Source: Streptomyces piniterrae
GTDB taxonomy: Bacteria; Actinomycetota; Actinomycetes; Streptomycetales; Streptomycetaceae
Assembly (NCBI RefSeq): GCF_005048155.1
Contig: NZ_SUMB01000002.1
Coordinates: 902,295-966,294 of the forward strand
DNA: 64,000 nt
Reading direction: 5' to 3'
Shown: one piece after another, positions 7,283-16,041 of the stretch
Position numbering within the stretch: position 1 is the stretch's first letter
Layout: every line of letters begins with the position of its first letter
Notes under the pieces: model-generated
Databases searched by the model: none
What the model saw: the letters and a program-made list of their open reading frames with translations, nothing else
What the model was told of the DNA's origin: nothing
Position numbers and translations under genes: made by a program

Positions 7283-9691
7283 ATGTCCACGCAGGACGAG
7301 TTGTTCTCGAGGGTTGATGCGTTGCTGGCTCGTCCCGACGAGTTGCCCCCGCCGGCGGAGCGTAAGCGGTTGCGGCGGGCTGCGAAGGTGACGCAGGACG
7401 AGCTGGCGGCTGTCTTTGAGGTGCGGCGGGAGACGTTCGCCGCCTGGGAGGCGGGTCGTAACGAGCCAAAGCCGGCGAAGCGGGCGGCCTACATTCGGCT
7501 GTTGGCCGGCTGGGCGGCGAAGTACCCCGACCTGGCCGAGGACGAGGCCGGGGCTGAGTCCGAGCCTGGGCTCGTGGAGGGGGAGGCCGGCCCCGGTGTG
7601 GGCAAGCCGGCCGGGCCGCCTCCTGAGCCGTTGGCGGCCGCGGTTCCGGATGCCGCCGCTCCTGCTACCGCTCCTGCCCCGGCCCCTGCTGCCGCTGCCG
7701 CTTCCGTGCTCGCTCCTCCCGCCCCCGCTGCTGCCGTTTCCGCTCCGGTGGCCCCGGCAGGCCACGCAGCGGCGCCCGTCGCGCCGTCGACATCGCACCC
7801 TCCCACCCGGCCGGCCGCCCCCCAGCTCACCCCGCCGGCCGCCAAGCCCGCCCCGCGAGCCACCAAGCCCATCCCGCAGCCCACCGGGCAGCCCCTCCCG
7901 AGGCCTGCCCGGAAGCCCGCGGACGCCGATCCGCGGTTCCCGCACGGTCCGTTGGCCGTCGTCGATGCCCTGGACGGCGAGGTCACGGCGTACTGCGCCG
8001 GCGGCCTGGTTCTGGACTGTCCGGCCAAGAGCGTCGCGTCGCTGGTGGCCTGGGCACTGGAGGACGCCGGGCTGGGCGCTCCACGGCTGCACCGGCACGG
8101 CAAGGACCAAGATCCACTGATCGTGCTGACGGCGGCCGCGGCCGAGCGTTTCGGCCTGCCGGCTGAGCTGGCCGACCAGCGCGGCTGGCGGCTGCCGGAC
8201 GACCACAAGGTCATCAAGCAGCTGACCCGCTCCCGGTGGAAACTGACCCAGCGCGGCTTCGGCCCCTGGGCGAGGATCTACCGCCCGGCCCAGGGCGGCC
8301 GGCGCCAGTGCGTCCAACTCTCCGTCCTTCCTTGGGACGCACTGGACTCCCGCGCCTGGCCGGGCGCCGGCGGCCTGACGCCGGACGAGCTCGCCCATGT
8401 CCTCGGCCTCTATGCCGCCCGCGTCCTGACCCCACGTGGCTCCACGGCCGTCTGCGGTCTGGAGCTGATGACGGCTCTGCGCCCGGCGACCCGCCCCGTC
8501 AAGGATGAGACGGCCGGTTCCTATGTTTCCGGCCCCAATCCCGTTGCGCTGACCCGGCCGGTGGATCCCGCGCCGCCGGAGGCCCCGCCCGAGCACCCTG
8601 TCGCCGTCGGCCGGGCCCAGGAGGACTTCCTGGACGAGGAGGCCTACCAGTGGGTCCGGGATGTGCAGTTGCTCTCGGACCAGGAGTGCCTGCTGCCCTG
8701 GGCGGTGGGCATGGACATCAACACCGCCTTCCTCGCGGCCGCGCCCCGCCTCACCGTCGGCCTGGGCGACCCGGTCCATGTCAGCGCCCCCGTCTTCGAC
8801 AAGAAGACCCCCGGCAGCTGGCTGGTCGACCTCTCCCACCTCGACCTCGACCCCCGCCTGCCCAGCCCCTTCACCCCCACCGGCGAACGGCCGACAGGCC
8901 CCGGCTGGTACGCCACGACCACCGTCGCCTACGCCGCCGAACTCGGCGCCGATATCCGCCCCTTGGAGGCCTATCTGCGCCATGAGAAGGGCCCGTACCT
9001 CGACCCCTGGCACGACCGCCTCAAAGACGCCTACCTCGCCACCATGACGGACTTGTCCATCCCGGTCGCCAAGGACGCCGACCCTTCCGAAGTCCTCGCC
9101 GCGATGGACCTGCACAGAGCCCTCAGGAACGCGGACGGCAACGACCTGACCGCCATCCGCACCCTGTACCTCCACCTGGCCACCTGGGCCGACGACGACC
9201 TGCGCTCTGTCATCCGCCGGCACGCGCAGGGCGCCATGGTGCTCTCCGCCATCAAAGCCACCGTCAAGGGCGGCATCGGCAAGCTCCGCGAACGCCCCCA
9301 GGGCCGCGGCTACCGTGACGGCCAGCGCTGGCCTGCCCTGGAGCGTCCCACGTGGAGCCCCCACATCCGGGCGGAGCTGATCGGCAAAGCCCGTACCAAC
9401 ATGCACCGCAAGATGCACAAGCTCGCCCAACTGACCGGCCGCTACCCCCTCGCTGTCCTGTCGGACTGTGTGGTCTACCCCTCCGCCGGCCCCTCACCGC
9501 TCGATCTCCTGCCGCGCAACGACGACGGCACACCCGTCTTCGGTACGTTCCGCATCGGCGCCACCCCGGGCCTGGCCAAGCACGAGGGCACCCAGCAGAT
9601 GATGTGGGCCGTCGACATCATGGAACAGGGCTACAACCCCGCCCGTCACATCAAGGGCGACGACCATGACGCCGTCGCCGAAGGCGAGTGA
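7283..9691 (+). CDS. tap: Telomere-associated protein Tap
   Basis: The 802-residue protein starts with an XRE-like helix-turn-helix (KVTQDELAAVFEVRRETFAAWEAGRNEPKPAK, residues about 35-66). An Ala/Pro-rich linker (about 95-215) precedes a large conserved C-terminal region with PLAVVDALDGEVTAYCAGG and WAVGMDINTAFLAA. I recognise this as the Streptomyces Tap family, which binds telomere 3' overhangs and recruits the terminal protein Tpg to patch the ends of linear replicons. The start at 7283 follows GGAGGTG; a TTG directly upstream is less likely. The stop overlaps the Tpg start, so the two are translationally coupled. It is longer than the usual ~740 residues because of the linker. Confidence 0.88.
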   Translation: MSTQDELFSRVDALLARPDELPPPAERKRLRRAAKVTQDELAAVFEVRRETFAAWEAGRNEPKPAKRAAYIRLLAGWAAKYPDLAEDEAGAESEPGLVEGEAGPGVGKPAGPPPEPLAAAVPDAAAPATAPAPAPAAAAASVLAPPAPAAAVSAPVAPAGHAAAPVAPSTSHPPTRPAAPQLTPPAAKPAPRATKPIPQPTGQPLPRPARKPADADPRFPHGPLAVVDALDGEVTAYCAGGLVLDCPAKSVASLVAWALEDAGLGAPRLHRHGKDQDPLIVLTAAAAERFGLPAELADQRGWRLPDDHKVIKQLTRSRWKLTQRGFGPWARIYRPAQGGRRQCVQLSVLPWDALDSRAWPGAGGLTPDELAHVLGLYAARVLTPRGSTAVCGLELMTALRPATRPVKDETAGSYVSGPNPVALTRPVDPAPPEAPPEHPVAVGRAQEDFLDEEAYQWVRDVQLLSDQECLLPWAVGMDINTAFLAAAPRLTVGLGDPVHVSAPVFDKKTPGSWLVDLSHLDLDPRLPSPFTPTGERPTGPGWYATTTVAYAAELGADIRPLEAYLRHEKGPYLDPWHDRLKDAYLATMTDLSIPVAKDADPSEVLAAMDLHRALRNADGNDLTAIRTLYLHLATWADDDLRSVIRRHAQGAMVLSAIKATVKGGIGKLRERPQGRGYRDGQRWPALERPTWSPHIRAELIGKARTNMHRKMHKLAQLTGRYPLAVLSDCVVYPSAGPSPLDLLPRNDDGTPVFGTFRIGATPGLAKHEGTQQMMWAVDIMEQGYNPARHIKGDDHDAVAEGE

Positions 9692-10254
9692 CAGTGAGCG
9701 ACATCGACGACGCCCTCGAACGTGCCGACCACGAGGCCTTCACCCGCGAACCACCCAAGTCAACTCAAAAACGTGTCGAGTTCCTGCTGCACCAGCTCAA
9801 AACCACCCGGGCCGTGGCCGACCTCCTCTCCGTCAGCCAGCGCTCCGTCGAGCGCTATCTCAAGGCCCAACGCAAAACCCCACCAAAAGCCATCGCCGAC
9901 CGGATCGAGACCGAAGTCCGGCGCCGCTGGCAACCCCGCGTACGCCAACGCCGTCGCCGACAAGCCGCCACCAGCACCGGCCTGACCGTGGAAACCCGCG
10001 CACGCTTCGGCTACACCGCCCCGATCGGCACCACCGACGATCCCCGGCAGCGGCGCCTGACCGTGCACCTTCCCCCCGAGTACGCCGACCGCCTGTTCCA
10101 GGCCCAGCAGCAGGGCGCCAACGAGCAACGACTCCGTGAAATCATCGCCGAGGGACTCCAGGAGATGTACTTCAAGGACGGCGGACGACGCGCGCAGGGC
10201 CTCGATGTGGAGATCACCGATATCGACTACCTCGATATCTCCTATGCGCCGTGA
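9688..10254 (+). CDS. tpg: Telomere terminal protein Tpg
   Basis: The 188-residue protein matches the Streptomyces terminal protein family, which is covalently attached to the 5' ends of linear chromosomes and plasmids and primes end patching. It has a helix-turn-helix region (AVADLLSVSQRSVERYLKAQ), a very basic stretch (RRRWQPRVRQRRRRQA) and the C-terminal block GLQEMYFKDGG followed by an acidic tail. The GTG at 9688 overlaps the tap stop (GTGA); a GTG at 9694 (VSDIDDALERAD) is the other candidate. Together with tap it marks a linear replicon and suggests proximity to an end. Confidence 0.9.
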   Translation: MTVSDIDDALERADHEAFTREPPKSTQKRVEFLLHQLKTTRAVADLLSVSQRSVERYLKAQRKTPPKAIADRIETEVRRRWQPRVRQRRRRQAATSTGLTVETRARFGYTAPIGTTDDPRQRRLTVHLPPEYADRLFQAQQQGANEQRLREIIAEGLQEMYFKDGGRRAQGLDVEITDIDYLDISYAP

Positions 10255-10293
10255 GTCACATCCCGTCGCCCCGGACACACGGCGGGGGAGACG

Positions 10294-10962
10294 TCAGCTG
10301 CGGCCCGGCTCCTGCGCGGCCTCGCGACTGAACGCTCCGGAGCGACCGAACGCGTCGGAGCGACCGAATGCTCCGGAGGCCGCCGACCAGTAGGCGGCCT
10401 CCGCGCTGGTTTCCGTCAGCCGTGCGTCGATCGGCCGGCGCATGACCATGAGCCGGTAACAGAAGGCGGCGCTCAACGAGTCGATCACCTCGGTTGCGTC
10501 CGTATCGGGCGGAACCTGGCCGCGGGCGACGGCCCGATGCACGATCTCGGTGGCCTGACCGGTCCAGCCCAGGAAGGAGTCCCGCAGGACCTCGGCGGCC
10601 GGCTCGTCGTGCACGGCCGCAGCGACCATTCCCTCGATCAGGTTCCGATTGCCCGCATCGGCATGGAACCCGGCGATGGCCAGGGCCAGTTCCCTCAGAT
10701 CGCTTCTGAGGTCCCCGGTGTCCGGCACGGGCAGCGTCTCCGACATCTCCTTCAACACCTCGGCGACCACGGCCTCCACGGTGTGCCACCGGCGGCGGAT
10801 GGTCGAGACGTGCACCCCCGAACGATCCGTCAGCGCTCTCATCGTCAGCGCGCTGTAGCCGCCCTCTTCCAGGATCGCCGACGCCGCGTCCAGGACGGCC
10901 GTACGGGTCCGGGACGTGCGTCCTCCGGGCCGCACGGTTCCGTGCGGCGGCCTGCTACTCAC
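10294..10962 (-). CDS. TetR-family regulator with a C-terminal repeat tail
   Basis: The 222-residue protein has a TetR DNA-binding domain (AVLDAASAILEEGGYSALTMRAL, then VHVSTIRRRWHTVEAVV) and a TetR_C_11-like ligand domain with an FLGWTG segment. The C-terminus has three imperfect copies of GAFGRS/AFSRE, encoded by a repeated GGAGCGACCGAA unit at about 10337-10380, which probably arose by slippage. It converges with tpg and has no co-directional partner, so its target is unclear. No obvious dyad was seen near its start. Confidence 0.9.
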   Translation of the reverse strand: MSSRPPHGTVRPGGRTSRTRTAVLDAASAILEEGGYSALTMRALTDRSGVHVSTIRRRWHTVEAVVAEVLKEMSETLPVPDTGDLRSDLRELALAIAGFHADAGNRNLIEGMVAAAVHDEPAAEVLRDSFLGWTGQATEIVHRAVARGQVPPDTDATEVIDSLSAAFCYRLMVMRRPIDARLTETSAEAAYWSAASGAFGRSDAFGRSGAFSREAAQEPGRS

Positions 10963-11146
10963 ATCAACCTACTCACATCAACACCTTACGTCCCGAAGTC
11001 ACTGACCTTAACGCGCCGATGCGCGCATTAGTGTTAGTGTGACATCCGCACCACCTCCCCGAGAAGGCGCAACGCGGGCCTCTGCGCAGGCATGTAGCCA
11101 TCGCCGACCACCCGTCGCCCTCTCGGGTGCCGAGTCGATCTGACAC

Positions 11147-11217
11147 CTGAGGGTCACCGGTGTGCCTGTGCCACGACGACGGGGGTGTTGTGGCACAGGC
11201 ACACCGGGACACCTCAG
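11147..11217. terminator. Long hairpin downstream of the MerR gene
   Basis: An 18-bp perfect stem pairs 11157-11174 (CCGGTGTGCCTGTGCCAC) with 11190-11207, and an outer CTGAGG/CCTCAG pair extends it. It overlaps the stop region of the MerR gene and lies 185 bases upstream of the TetR gene on the same strand, so it probably terminates MerR transcripts and insulates TetR. Its GTGCC/GGCAC core resembles the hairpin at 22073-22114. Confidence 0.65.
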
Positions 11218-11636
11218 TCAGCGGCTGGCTCCGGCGGCCGGCTGTGGTGGTCCGGCGTCTCCTTGTTCCCTGCGTGCTGGTAGTCGAGCACCGCATCGAG
11301 ATACTCGCCGATAGCGTCCCGGTTGCGCGTCAGACACCGGATGCGCTCGCTCATACGGTCCTGCTCATGCCGCAGCGTGGCGAGCATCTGCGGTGTGGCG
11401 TCGGGAAAGTAGATGGTCCGGGGTTTGTCGAGGCAGGGCAGGATCTGCTTGATGATCCGGGTCGGCAGCCCGGCGTCGAGCAACCCCCGGATCTGCAGGA
11501 CCCGATCGACGAAACGCTCGTCATACTCCCGGTAGCCGTTCGCGGCGCGGTCGGCGGCGATCAGCCCCTGTTCCTCGTAGTAGCGCAGCAGCCGGCGCGG
11601 TGTACCCGTGCGCTCCGACAGCTCCCCGATCCGCAT
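11214..11636 (-). CDS. MerR-family transcriptional regulator
   Basis: The 140-residue protein begins with the classic MerR domain (MRIGELSERTGTPRRLLRYY, then EEQGLIAADRAANGYREYDE) and a long dimerisation helix (ATLRHEQDRMSERIRCLTRNRDAIGEYLDAV). No metal-binding Cys cluster is visible at the C-terminus, so it is more likely a small-molecule or redox sensor than a metal sensor. It is divergent from the deacetylase gene, and a MerR-type operator lies between them at 11680-11701, so it probably controls itself and that gene by untwisting the promoter. Confidence 0.93.
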   Translation of the reverse strand: MRIGELSERTGTPRRLLRYYEEQGLIAADRAANGYREYDERFVDRVLQIRGLLDAGLPTRIIKQILPCLDKPRTIYFPDATPQMLATLRHEQDRMSERIRCLTRNRDAIGEYLDAVLDYQHAGNKETPDHHSRPPEPAAD

Positions 11637-11676
11637 GCCTCACACCTCACACAAACTCACTTCGGACCTTGTCGCC

Positions 11677-11709
11677 TTGACCTTCACATCAATGTGAAGG
11701 TTTCAGGAT
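11677..11709 (+). promoter_or_regulatory. MerR-type promoter with 10-bp inverted repeat
   Basis: A TTGACC -35 box (11677-11682) is followed by a 19-base spacer filled by a dyad (ACCTTCACAT / ATGTGAAGGT with 2 bases between, 11680-11701), then a weak -10 region starting TTCAGG. An over-long spacer with the dyad inside it is the hallmark of MerR activation. It points toward the deacetylase gene at 11753. Confidence 0.8.
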
Positions 11710-11752
11710 ATCCCTCGTACGCAACCGCACCGCCCACGCGAGGTGAGTTCTG

Positions 11753-12616
11753 ATGGACAACCGGCTCTTCGACTACAGCCCCATCGTCGAGCGCGCGCCG
11801 CTCCACTGGCCCGACGGCGCCCGGGTCGCCTTCTATGTCGGACTGAACGTCGAGCACTACCGGATCGATCGCCCTTCGACGAGCACGTTCCCGGGTACCA
11901 CCCACCTGACGCCGGACCCGCTGAATTACGGATGGCGCGACTACGGCCCCCGCGTCGGCTTCTGGCGCCTGATCAAAGCCCTGGACCGGCACCGCATCCG
12001 CGCCAGCGTCCTCCTCAACTCCGATGTCGCCGACCGCTATCCGCAGATCATCCAGGCCGGCCGGGACCGGGACTGGGCATGGCTGGCCCACGGCAAGAAC
12101 AACTCCATTTTCCAGCCCGACGTGGCACCCGACGAGGAACGTGCCTATCTCACCGAGGTCGTCGACACCATCGAAAAGGCCACCGGGAAGCGCCCGCGGG
12201 GCTGGATGGGGCCGGCACTCACCGAGTCCTTCCGCACGCCGGAACTCCTCGCCGAGCTCGGTCTGAGTTATGTCCTCGACTGGACCAACGACGACCAGCC
12301 CTACACGCTGAACGTCCCCGGGATGCTGAGCGTCCCGTACTCCGTCGAGCTGAACGACATCGGCCTGTTCGTCGGCAAGCGTCTCAGCGGCCCGGACTTC
12401 GTCCAGATCGTCAAGGACCAGCTGGACCAGCTTTACGAGGACGCGGCGGACGGCGGGCGTGTGATGGCGCTGGCCCTGCACCCGTTCGTCATCGGCCAGG
12501 CCTTCCGGCACAGGTATCTGGACGAGGCCCTGACGTACGTGGCCGAGCATCCCGGCGTATGGCTGACTACCAGTGACGAGATCGCCGACCATTACGTACG
12601 GACGGTCGGTCAGTAG
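11753..12616 (+). CDS. Polysaccharide deacetylase-family protein (PuuE/allantoinase-like)
   Basis: The 287-residue protein has the NodB-type deacetylase fold of the PuuE/PgdA group. Visible blocks are PDGARVAFYVGLNVEHYRI, HRIRASVLLNSDVADRYP, LAHGKNNS where the usual metal-binding HG.SH is modified, and GWMGPALTESFRTPELLAELG. The C-terminal LALHPFVIGQAFRHRYLDEAL supplies the late His. Family members hydrolyse cyclic amides or N-acetyl groups; the substrate is unknown here. It lies behind a MerR-type promoter and opposite the MerR gene, so it is probably the main target of that regulator. No signal peptide is present, so it is cytoplasmic. Confidence 0.85.
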   Translation: MDNRLFDYSPIVERAPLHWPDGARVAFYVGLNVEHYRIDRPSTSTFPGTTHLTPDPLNYGWRDYGPRVGFWRLIKALDRHRIRASVLLNSDVADRYPQIIQAGRDRDWAWLAHGKNNSIFQPDVAPDEERAYLTEVVDTIEKATGKRPRGWMGPALTESFRTPELLAELGLSYVLDWTNDDQPYTLNVPGMLSVPYSVELNDIGLFVGKRLSGPDFVQIVKDQLDQLYEDAADGGRVMALALHPFVIGQAFRHRYLDEALTYVAEHPGVWLTTSDEIADHYVRTVGQ

Positions 12617-12795
12617 GTGTGGTGTGAAGGAGTCGTCTCGTCTTCATTCGGCTGACGGCCCCGTCGGGGAGACGTTCCGGACCCCCATGTCCACAAGCGG
12701 ATGGTTCCGCTCTAGGATCGTGCTCCTGCACGATGCCTGGCTTATGGGGCTGTCCGCCCGGCCGGGCACCGGAACACTTCAAAACGGGGGAAGAC

Positions 12796-13380
12796 ATGCA
12801 CACGTGGGCTCGTACCGTTCCGGCGACGATGGGCGCCGTGGCGCTGGCTGTCGCGCTGACCGGTTGCGGCAACTTGGGTCCGGGGAAGGGCTCCGGCTCC
12901 CCCTCACCGGAGACCAAGACGGCCTACCAGCTGGGTGAGGCCAGCCCGCCGCAGAAAAGTCACATGCAGAAGACCGCGAACAGCACGTTCACGGTCACGC
13001 CCACCAAGGTGCAGACCGGAACAAAGGCCGACATGGACAACTCCGGCCTGGAGAAGAAGAAGGGTGAGAAGCCCACGATTCCCGTGTACGTGTGGTCCAC
13101 CCTCACTCACAAGAGCGGCCAGGCCCTGGACATCAATGACATGGACAGCGACCTGATCGTCAGAACGAACGGGGGCCAGCGCACCCGCGCCCTCATCGTC
13201 ATCATGGGCGACGCCAAGTGGCCGAACTGCCCGGCACCCGACAGCGAAAAGAAGCTGAGTGCGGGGCAGTCGGAGAAGATCTGCACGGCCTTCCTCATCC
13301 CCGAGGGCCAGAAGGCCGCCGCGGTCGAACTGAGTCAGGGCTTCCAGGCGGCGCCGCTGGAGTGGCCGGTCAAGAATTGA
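12796..13380 (+). CDS. Secreted lipoprotein, hypothetical
   Basis: The start at 12796 follows GGGGGAAG and gives a 194-residue protein with a signal peptide and lipobox (ALAVALTGCGN, Cys about residue 26), so it is probably anchored to the outer face of the membrane. The mature part is polar, with a Gly/Ser/Pro linker and a beta-rich domain like many Streptomyces DUF4352-type lipoproteins. Two Cys residues (NCPAP and KICTAF) may form a disulphide. It stands alone between the deacetylase and the RNA-repair genes. Function unknown. Confidence 0.8.
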   Translation: MHTWARTVPATMGAVALAVALTGCGNLGPGKGSGSPSPETKTAYQLGEASPPQKSHMQKTANSTFTVTPTKVQTGTKADMDNSGLEKKKGEKPTIPVYVWSTLTHKSGQALDINDMDSDLIVRTNGGQRTRALIVIMGDAKWPNCPAPDSEKKLSAGQSEKICTAFLIPEGQKAAAVELSQGFQAAPLEWPVKN

Positions 13381-13529
13381 AACGCCCGGCCGGCGGGCCG
13401 GCTGATTCCGGGGTCGGGCTGTGGGCAGGACCAGCGGCCGTTGGCGGCACCGCCGCTCGGCGGCCGCTGTCCTCTCGGCCCGTCTCCCGCCCTCAGCCCA
13501 TCGCCCGTCCCCAGCCGACCGTCGGCCGG

Positions 13530-14444
13530 CTAGAAGTTGCCGTAATTGACCTGCCAGGTGGGCAGGCCCATTCGCCGCCAGACAGCGACGACGCGGTCGC
13601 GGTCGTCCAGGGAGACGCGCACCGCGAAGCGCCGACGCACATGCCGATCGAAGAGTTCGGCCTTCACCACGTCGTCACGGCGGCCGTCGCCTGCGGCGCG
13701 CATCCACAGTTCGTCGTAGGGCACCTCGTGGTGACGCAGCCACGCTTCCGTCTTCTCACGGTGCTCCTCACCACGGCCCGAGAGCAGCACGATCACATCG
13801 CCGTCCGCGCGCCGGAAAGAGCACAGCGCTCCCCGTACGGAGGCGTTGAGCAGGTCCTCGTCGCAGTGGGAGAAGTCGTAGGGACCCCGCTCGCCCCTGA
13901 TGGCCAGCGTGCCGTCGATGTCGCACATCACCGCGGCCGGCAGCGCGAGGTCGGCGACATACGGTTCGACCGTGGGCTCGTCGTTCAGCCATGCCTCGGT
14001 GAGCCGCCAGCCGCCCTTCGCGGCCTTCACGTGCTTGTCGGCGAGGATCCGGATGATCTCCTCGCCGACCGACCGGTCCCGGTCGGCGTCGCGCCGTATG
14101 CACTCCTCCACCGGCACGTCGGTGAAGTCGTGCACGACAAACGTGGCCTGTCCGGCCACCGCGGCCTTCAGGCGCTTGGGGATGTGGGACGTCAGATGAG
14201 TGTTGTCCACGACAACGTCGAACCCGTCGTCAACCGCCGCCCGAACCGCCGCGTCCTGGATCGCCAATACGGTCTGCTCGTGCGCGTGCGACCGGCCACG
14301 CTCGGGCGCCGGGACGTCGAGCATCGCTCGCAGGTCGTCGAGATTGACCCGGCGCATCCGGCCCTCGGACTCCGCCTGCAATTTGCGCGCGGCGGTCGTC
14401 TTCCCGGAGGCCGGGAGCCCCGTCATGACGTGTACTACGGGCAC
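13530..14444 (-). CDS. T4 Pnkp-like polynucleotide 5'-kinase / 3'-phosphatase
   Basis: The 304-residue protein has the two-domain order of T4 Pnkp and nearly its length (301). The N-terminal kinase has the P-loop GLPASGKTT (residues 9-17), and the C-terminal HAD phosphatase has DIDGTL (175-180) and later LSGRGEE. Such enzymes heal broken RNA by phosphorylating 5'-OH ends and removing 2',3'-cyclic or 3'-phosphates. The GTG start at 14444 sits 2 bases after the ligase stop and follows GAGGAGAAC, so the pair is one operon and makes a complete RNA repair unit, classically acting on tRNAs cut by anticodon nucleases. Confidence 0.9.
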   Translation of the reverse strand: MPVVHVMTGLPASGKTTAARKLQAESEGRMRRVNLDDLRAMLDVPAPERGRSHAHEQTVLAIQDAAVRAAVDDGFDVVVDNTHLTSHIPKRLKAAVAGQATFVVHDFTDVPVEECIRRDADRDRSVGEEIIRILADKHVKAAKGGWRLTEAWLNDEPTVEPYVADLALPAAVMCDIDGTLAIRGERGPYDFSHCDEDLLNASVRGALCSFRRADGDVIVLLSGRGEEHREKTEAWLRHHEVPYDELWMRAAGDGRRDDVVKAELFDRHVRRRFAVRVSLDDRDRVVAVWRRMGLPTWQVNYGNF

Positions 14445-14446
14445 GG

Positions 14447-15658
14447 TCAGTTCTCCTCGTCGGTCTTGAACGGGTCGGCCGCTTCCGGCCGGACGGAACG
14501 GTATGTCGTGAGCTCCGTGGGGCGCCCGTCCAGGCGCTGGAACATGGCGGGACGGACGGCGGCGGCATCCGGCAGTGCCTGTACGGCGCGGGCGAAGGCG
14601 CCGCGGTCGGCGGCGAGATGGGCGACGGACCGGAACGCCTCGTCGATCGCACGCTCGCGGTCGGCCACGCCCTTCTCGATCCGCGTGATCACCTCGCGCA
14701 CCCAGACGTCGAACTCGTCGGGCACCTGCTCCAGCAGCGCGTCCAACGGCCTGCCGCCGGACGACTCGATGTCCGCCACCGAGGAGCCCAGCGCCTGTGC
14801 CACCTGCTTCGCGGGCAGACCGGCGAAACGCTGGATGCCGTGGCTGCGCCAGATGTCCCGCTCGGTGACACCGGTGAGCACCTTGTGGAGCCGTATGTAC
14901 TCGGAGAGCTTGGCCTTCGCCCGTATGCCCGAGGCGAAGCGCAGGACAAAGCCCTCCGCGTCGGTGCCCGTGGCGGTCCGGCCGCCCGGCAGCTGGTTGG
15001 ACTCGGTCAGGCCCAGCAGTTCGTCGAGCGGCATGGCGGGCCAGACCGTCACGACCGAACCGATGCCCTTCCAGCCGGCCGCGGCTTCGGCCAGGGGGAT
15101 TTCCCTGCCGTCCATGCCCAACGCGGCGAAGAGCACCAGGTCCCGGCGGTCGCCGTAGTCGACGACTATCCGGTTCTGGGGGTACAGGATCTCCGCAAGG
15201 TAGGTCACTCCCGGAACCAGGGCAGAGGTGTCCCGGCCGTCCAGCAGGCGCTGGGCCCAGGTGGCCTGGGTGCTGATGAACGATCCCTTGGACGCGACCC
15301 GCCACCGGCCGGCGTAGTGGAAGATCACCGCGAGGCTGCCGTCGACCTTGTCGTACACCTCGAACGGCTCGTCCGGCAGAGCGGGCGCGTACGGCTGACC
15401 GGCCTCGTGCTCGCCGACGTTGAAGAACTTCGGCAGCGGCAACGCCACTATCTCGCCCGTGACATCGTCGGCGACCAGCCCTCGACAGCGCGTGGTCACC
15501 TGGTTCCACACGCGCTCGTACTGGCACCTCCTGGTGTACGTGTAGAGCGAGAGCGGCAGTTCGGGGTGCGACTTGCGGGTGACGTGCCCGGCGTCGAGAG
15601 CCGACGCCAACTCCTCGGGCGGCAGCAGCTCGTGCAGAGTCAGGTACGCCTGGCTCAT
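14447..15658 (-). CDS. T4 Rnl1-like RNA ligase
   Basis: The 403-residue protein carries nucleotidyltransferase motif I as EVYDKVDGSL, with the adenylated Lys at residue 104. It also has motif III-like ASKGSFIS, motif IV EGFVLRF and motif V AKAKLSEYIRLH. N-terminal FFNVGEHE resembles the Rnl1 family. It would seal 5'-phosphate and 3'-OH RNA ends with ATP. The ATG at 15658 follows AGGAGGAACAC, an excellent ribosome site. The kinase/phosphatase gene follows after 2 bases. An Ala/Glu-rich C-terminal domain of about 130 residues replaces the tRNA-specific domain of T4 Rnl1, so substrate preference may differ. Confidence 0.9.
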   Translation of the reverse strand: MSQAYLTLHELLPPEELASALDAGHVTRKSHPELPLSLYTYTRRCQYERVWNQVTTRCRGLVADDVTGEIVALPLPKFFNVGEHEAGQPYAPALPDEPFEVYDKVDGSLAVIFHYAGRWRVASKGSFISTQATWAQRLLDGRDTSALVPGVTYLAEILYPQNRIVVDYGDRRDLVLFAALGMDGREIPLAEAAAGWKGIGSVVTVWPAMPLDELLGLTESNQLPGGRTATGTDAEGFVLRFASGIRAKAKLSEYIRLHKVLTGVTERDIWRSHGIQRFAGLPAKQVAQALGSSVADIESSGGRPLDALLEQVPDEFDVWVREVITRIEKGVADRERAIDEAFRSVAHLAADRGAFARAVQALPDAAAVRPAMFQRLDGRPTELTTYRSVRPEAADPFKTDEEN

Positions 15659-16041
15659 GTGTTCCTCCTGGTAGCGGGCCTTGATTGTCACCTGCGGGGG
15701 GTGCGGGGGAGTACCGAATTAGCGGCGGGGGCGACACCCCCGGCCGTGGGAGGTCAGAGTTCCCCGGCGGCATCTGGGACGCACCGAGCACCCGGGAGGA
15801 GTTCGTCAGGCAACCGCTGGCGGCGCTCGGCCGAGCCCGCGCCGCCAGGTCCGGCGCCGGGCCCGGTGTCGGGCTGCTTCTCCGTGATCAGGGCACGTGC
15901 CGCATGCCGCGGCATCTGAGCGCGCCCGATCGACCTCGAACAAGGTTGTTGATTCGTAATCTATTCCGGCACAACCTTCTGTACGGCCGGTCTGTCACAC
16001 CCCAGAACGATCGATCATCCTCGCTCTTCTGGGAGACACTG

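Noticed and set aside
7040..9430. Long antisense frame across tap
   Set aside because: It follows the GC-rich codon pattern of tap on the opposite strand and has no motifs; tap itself is well supported.
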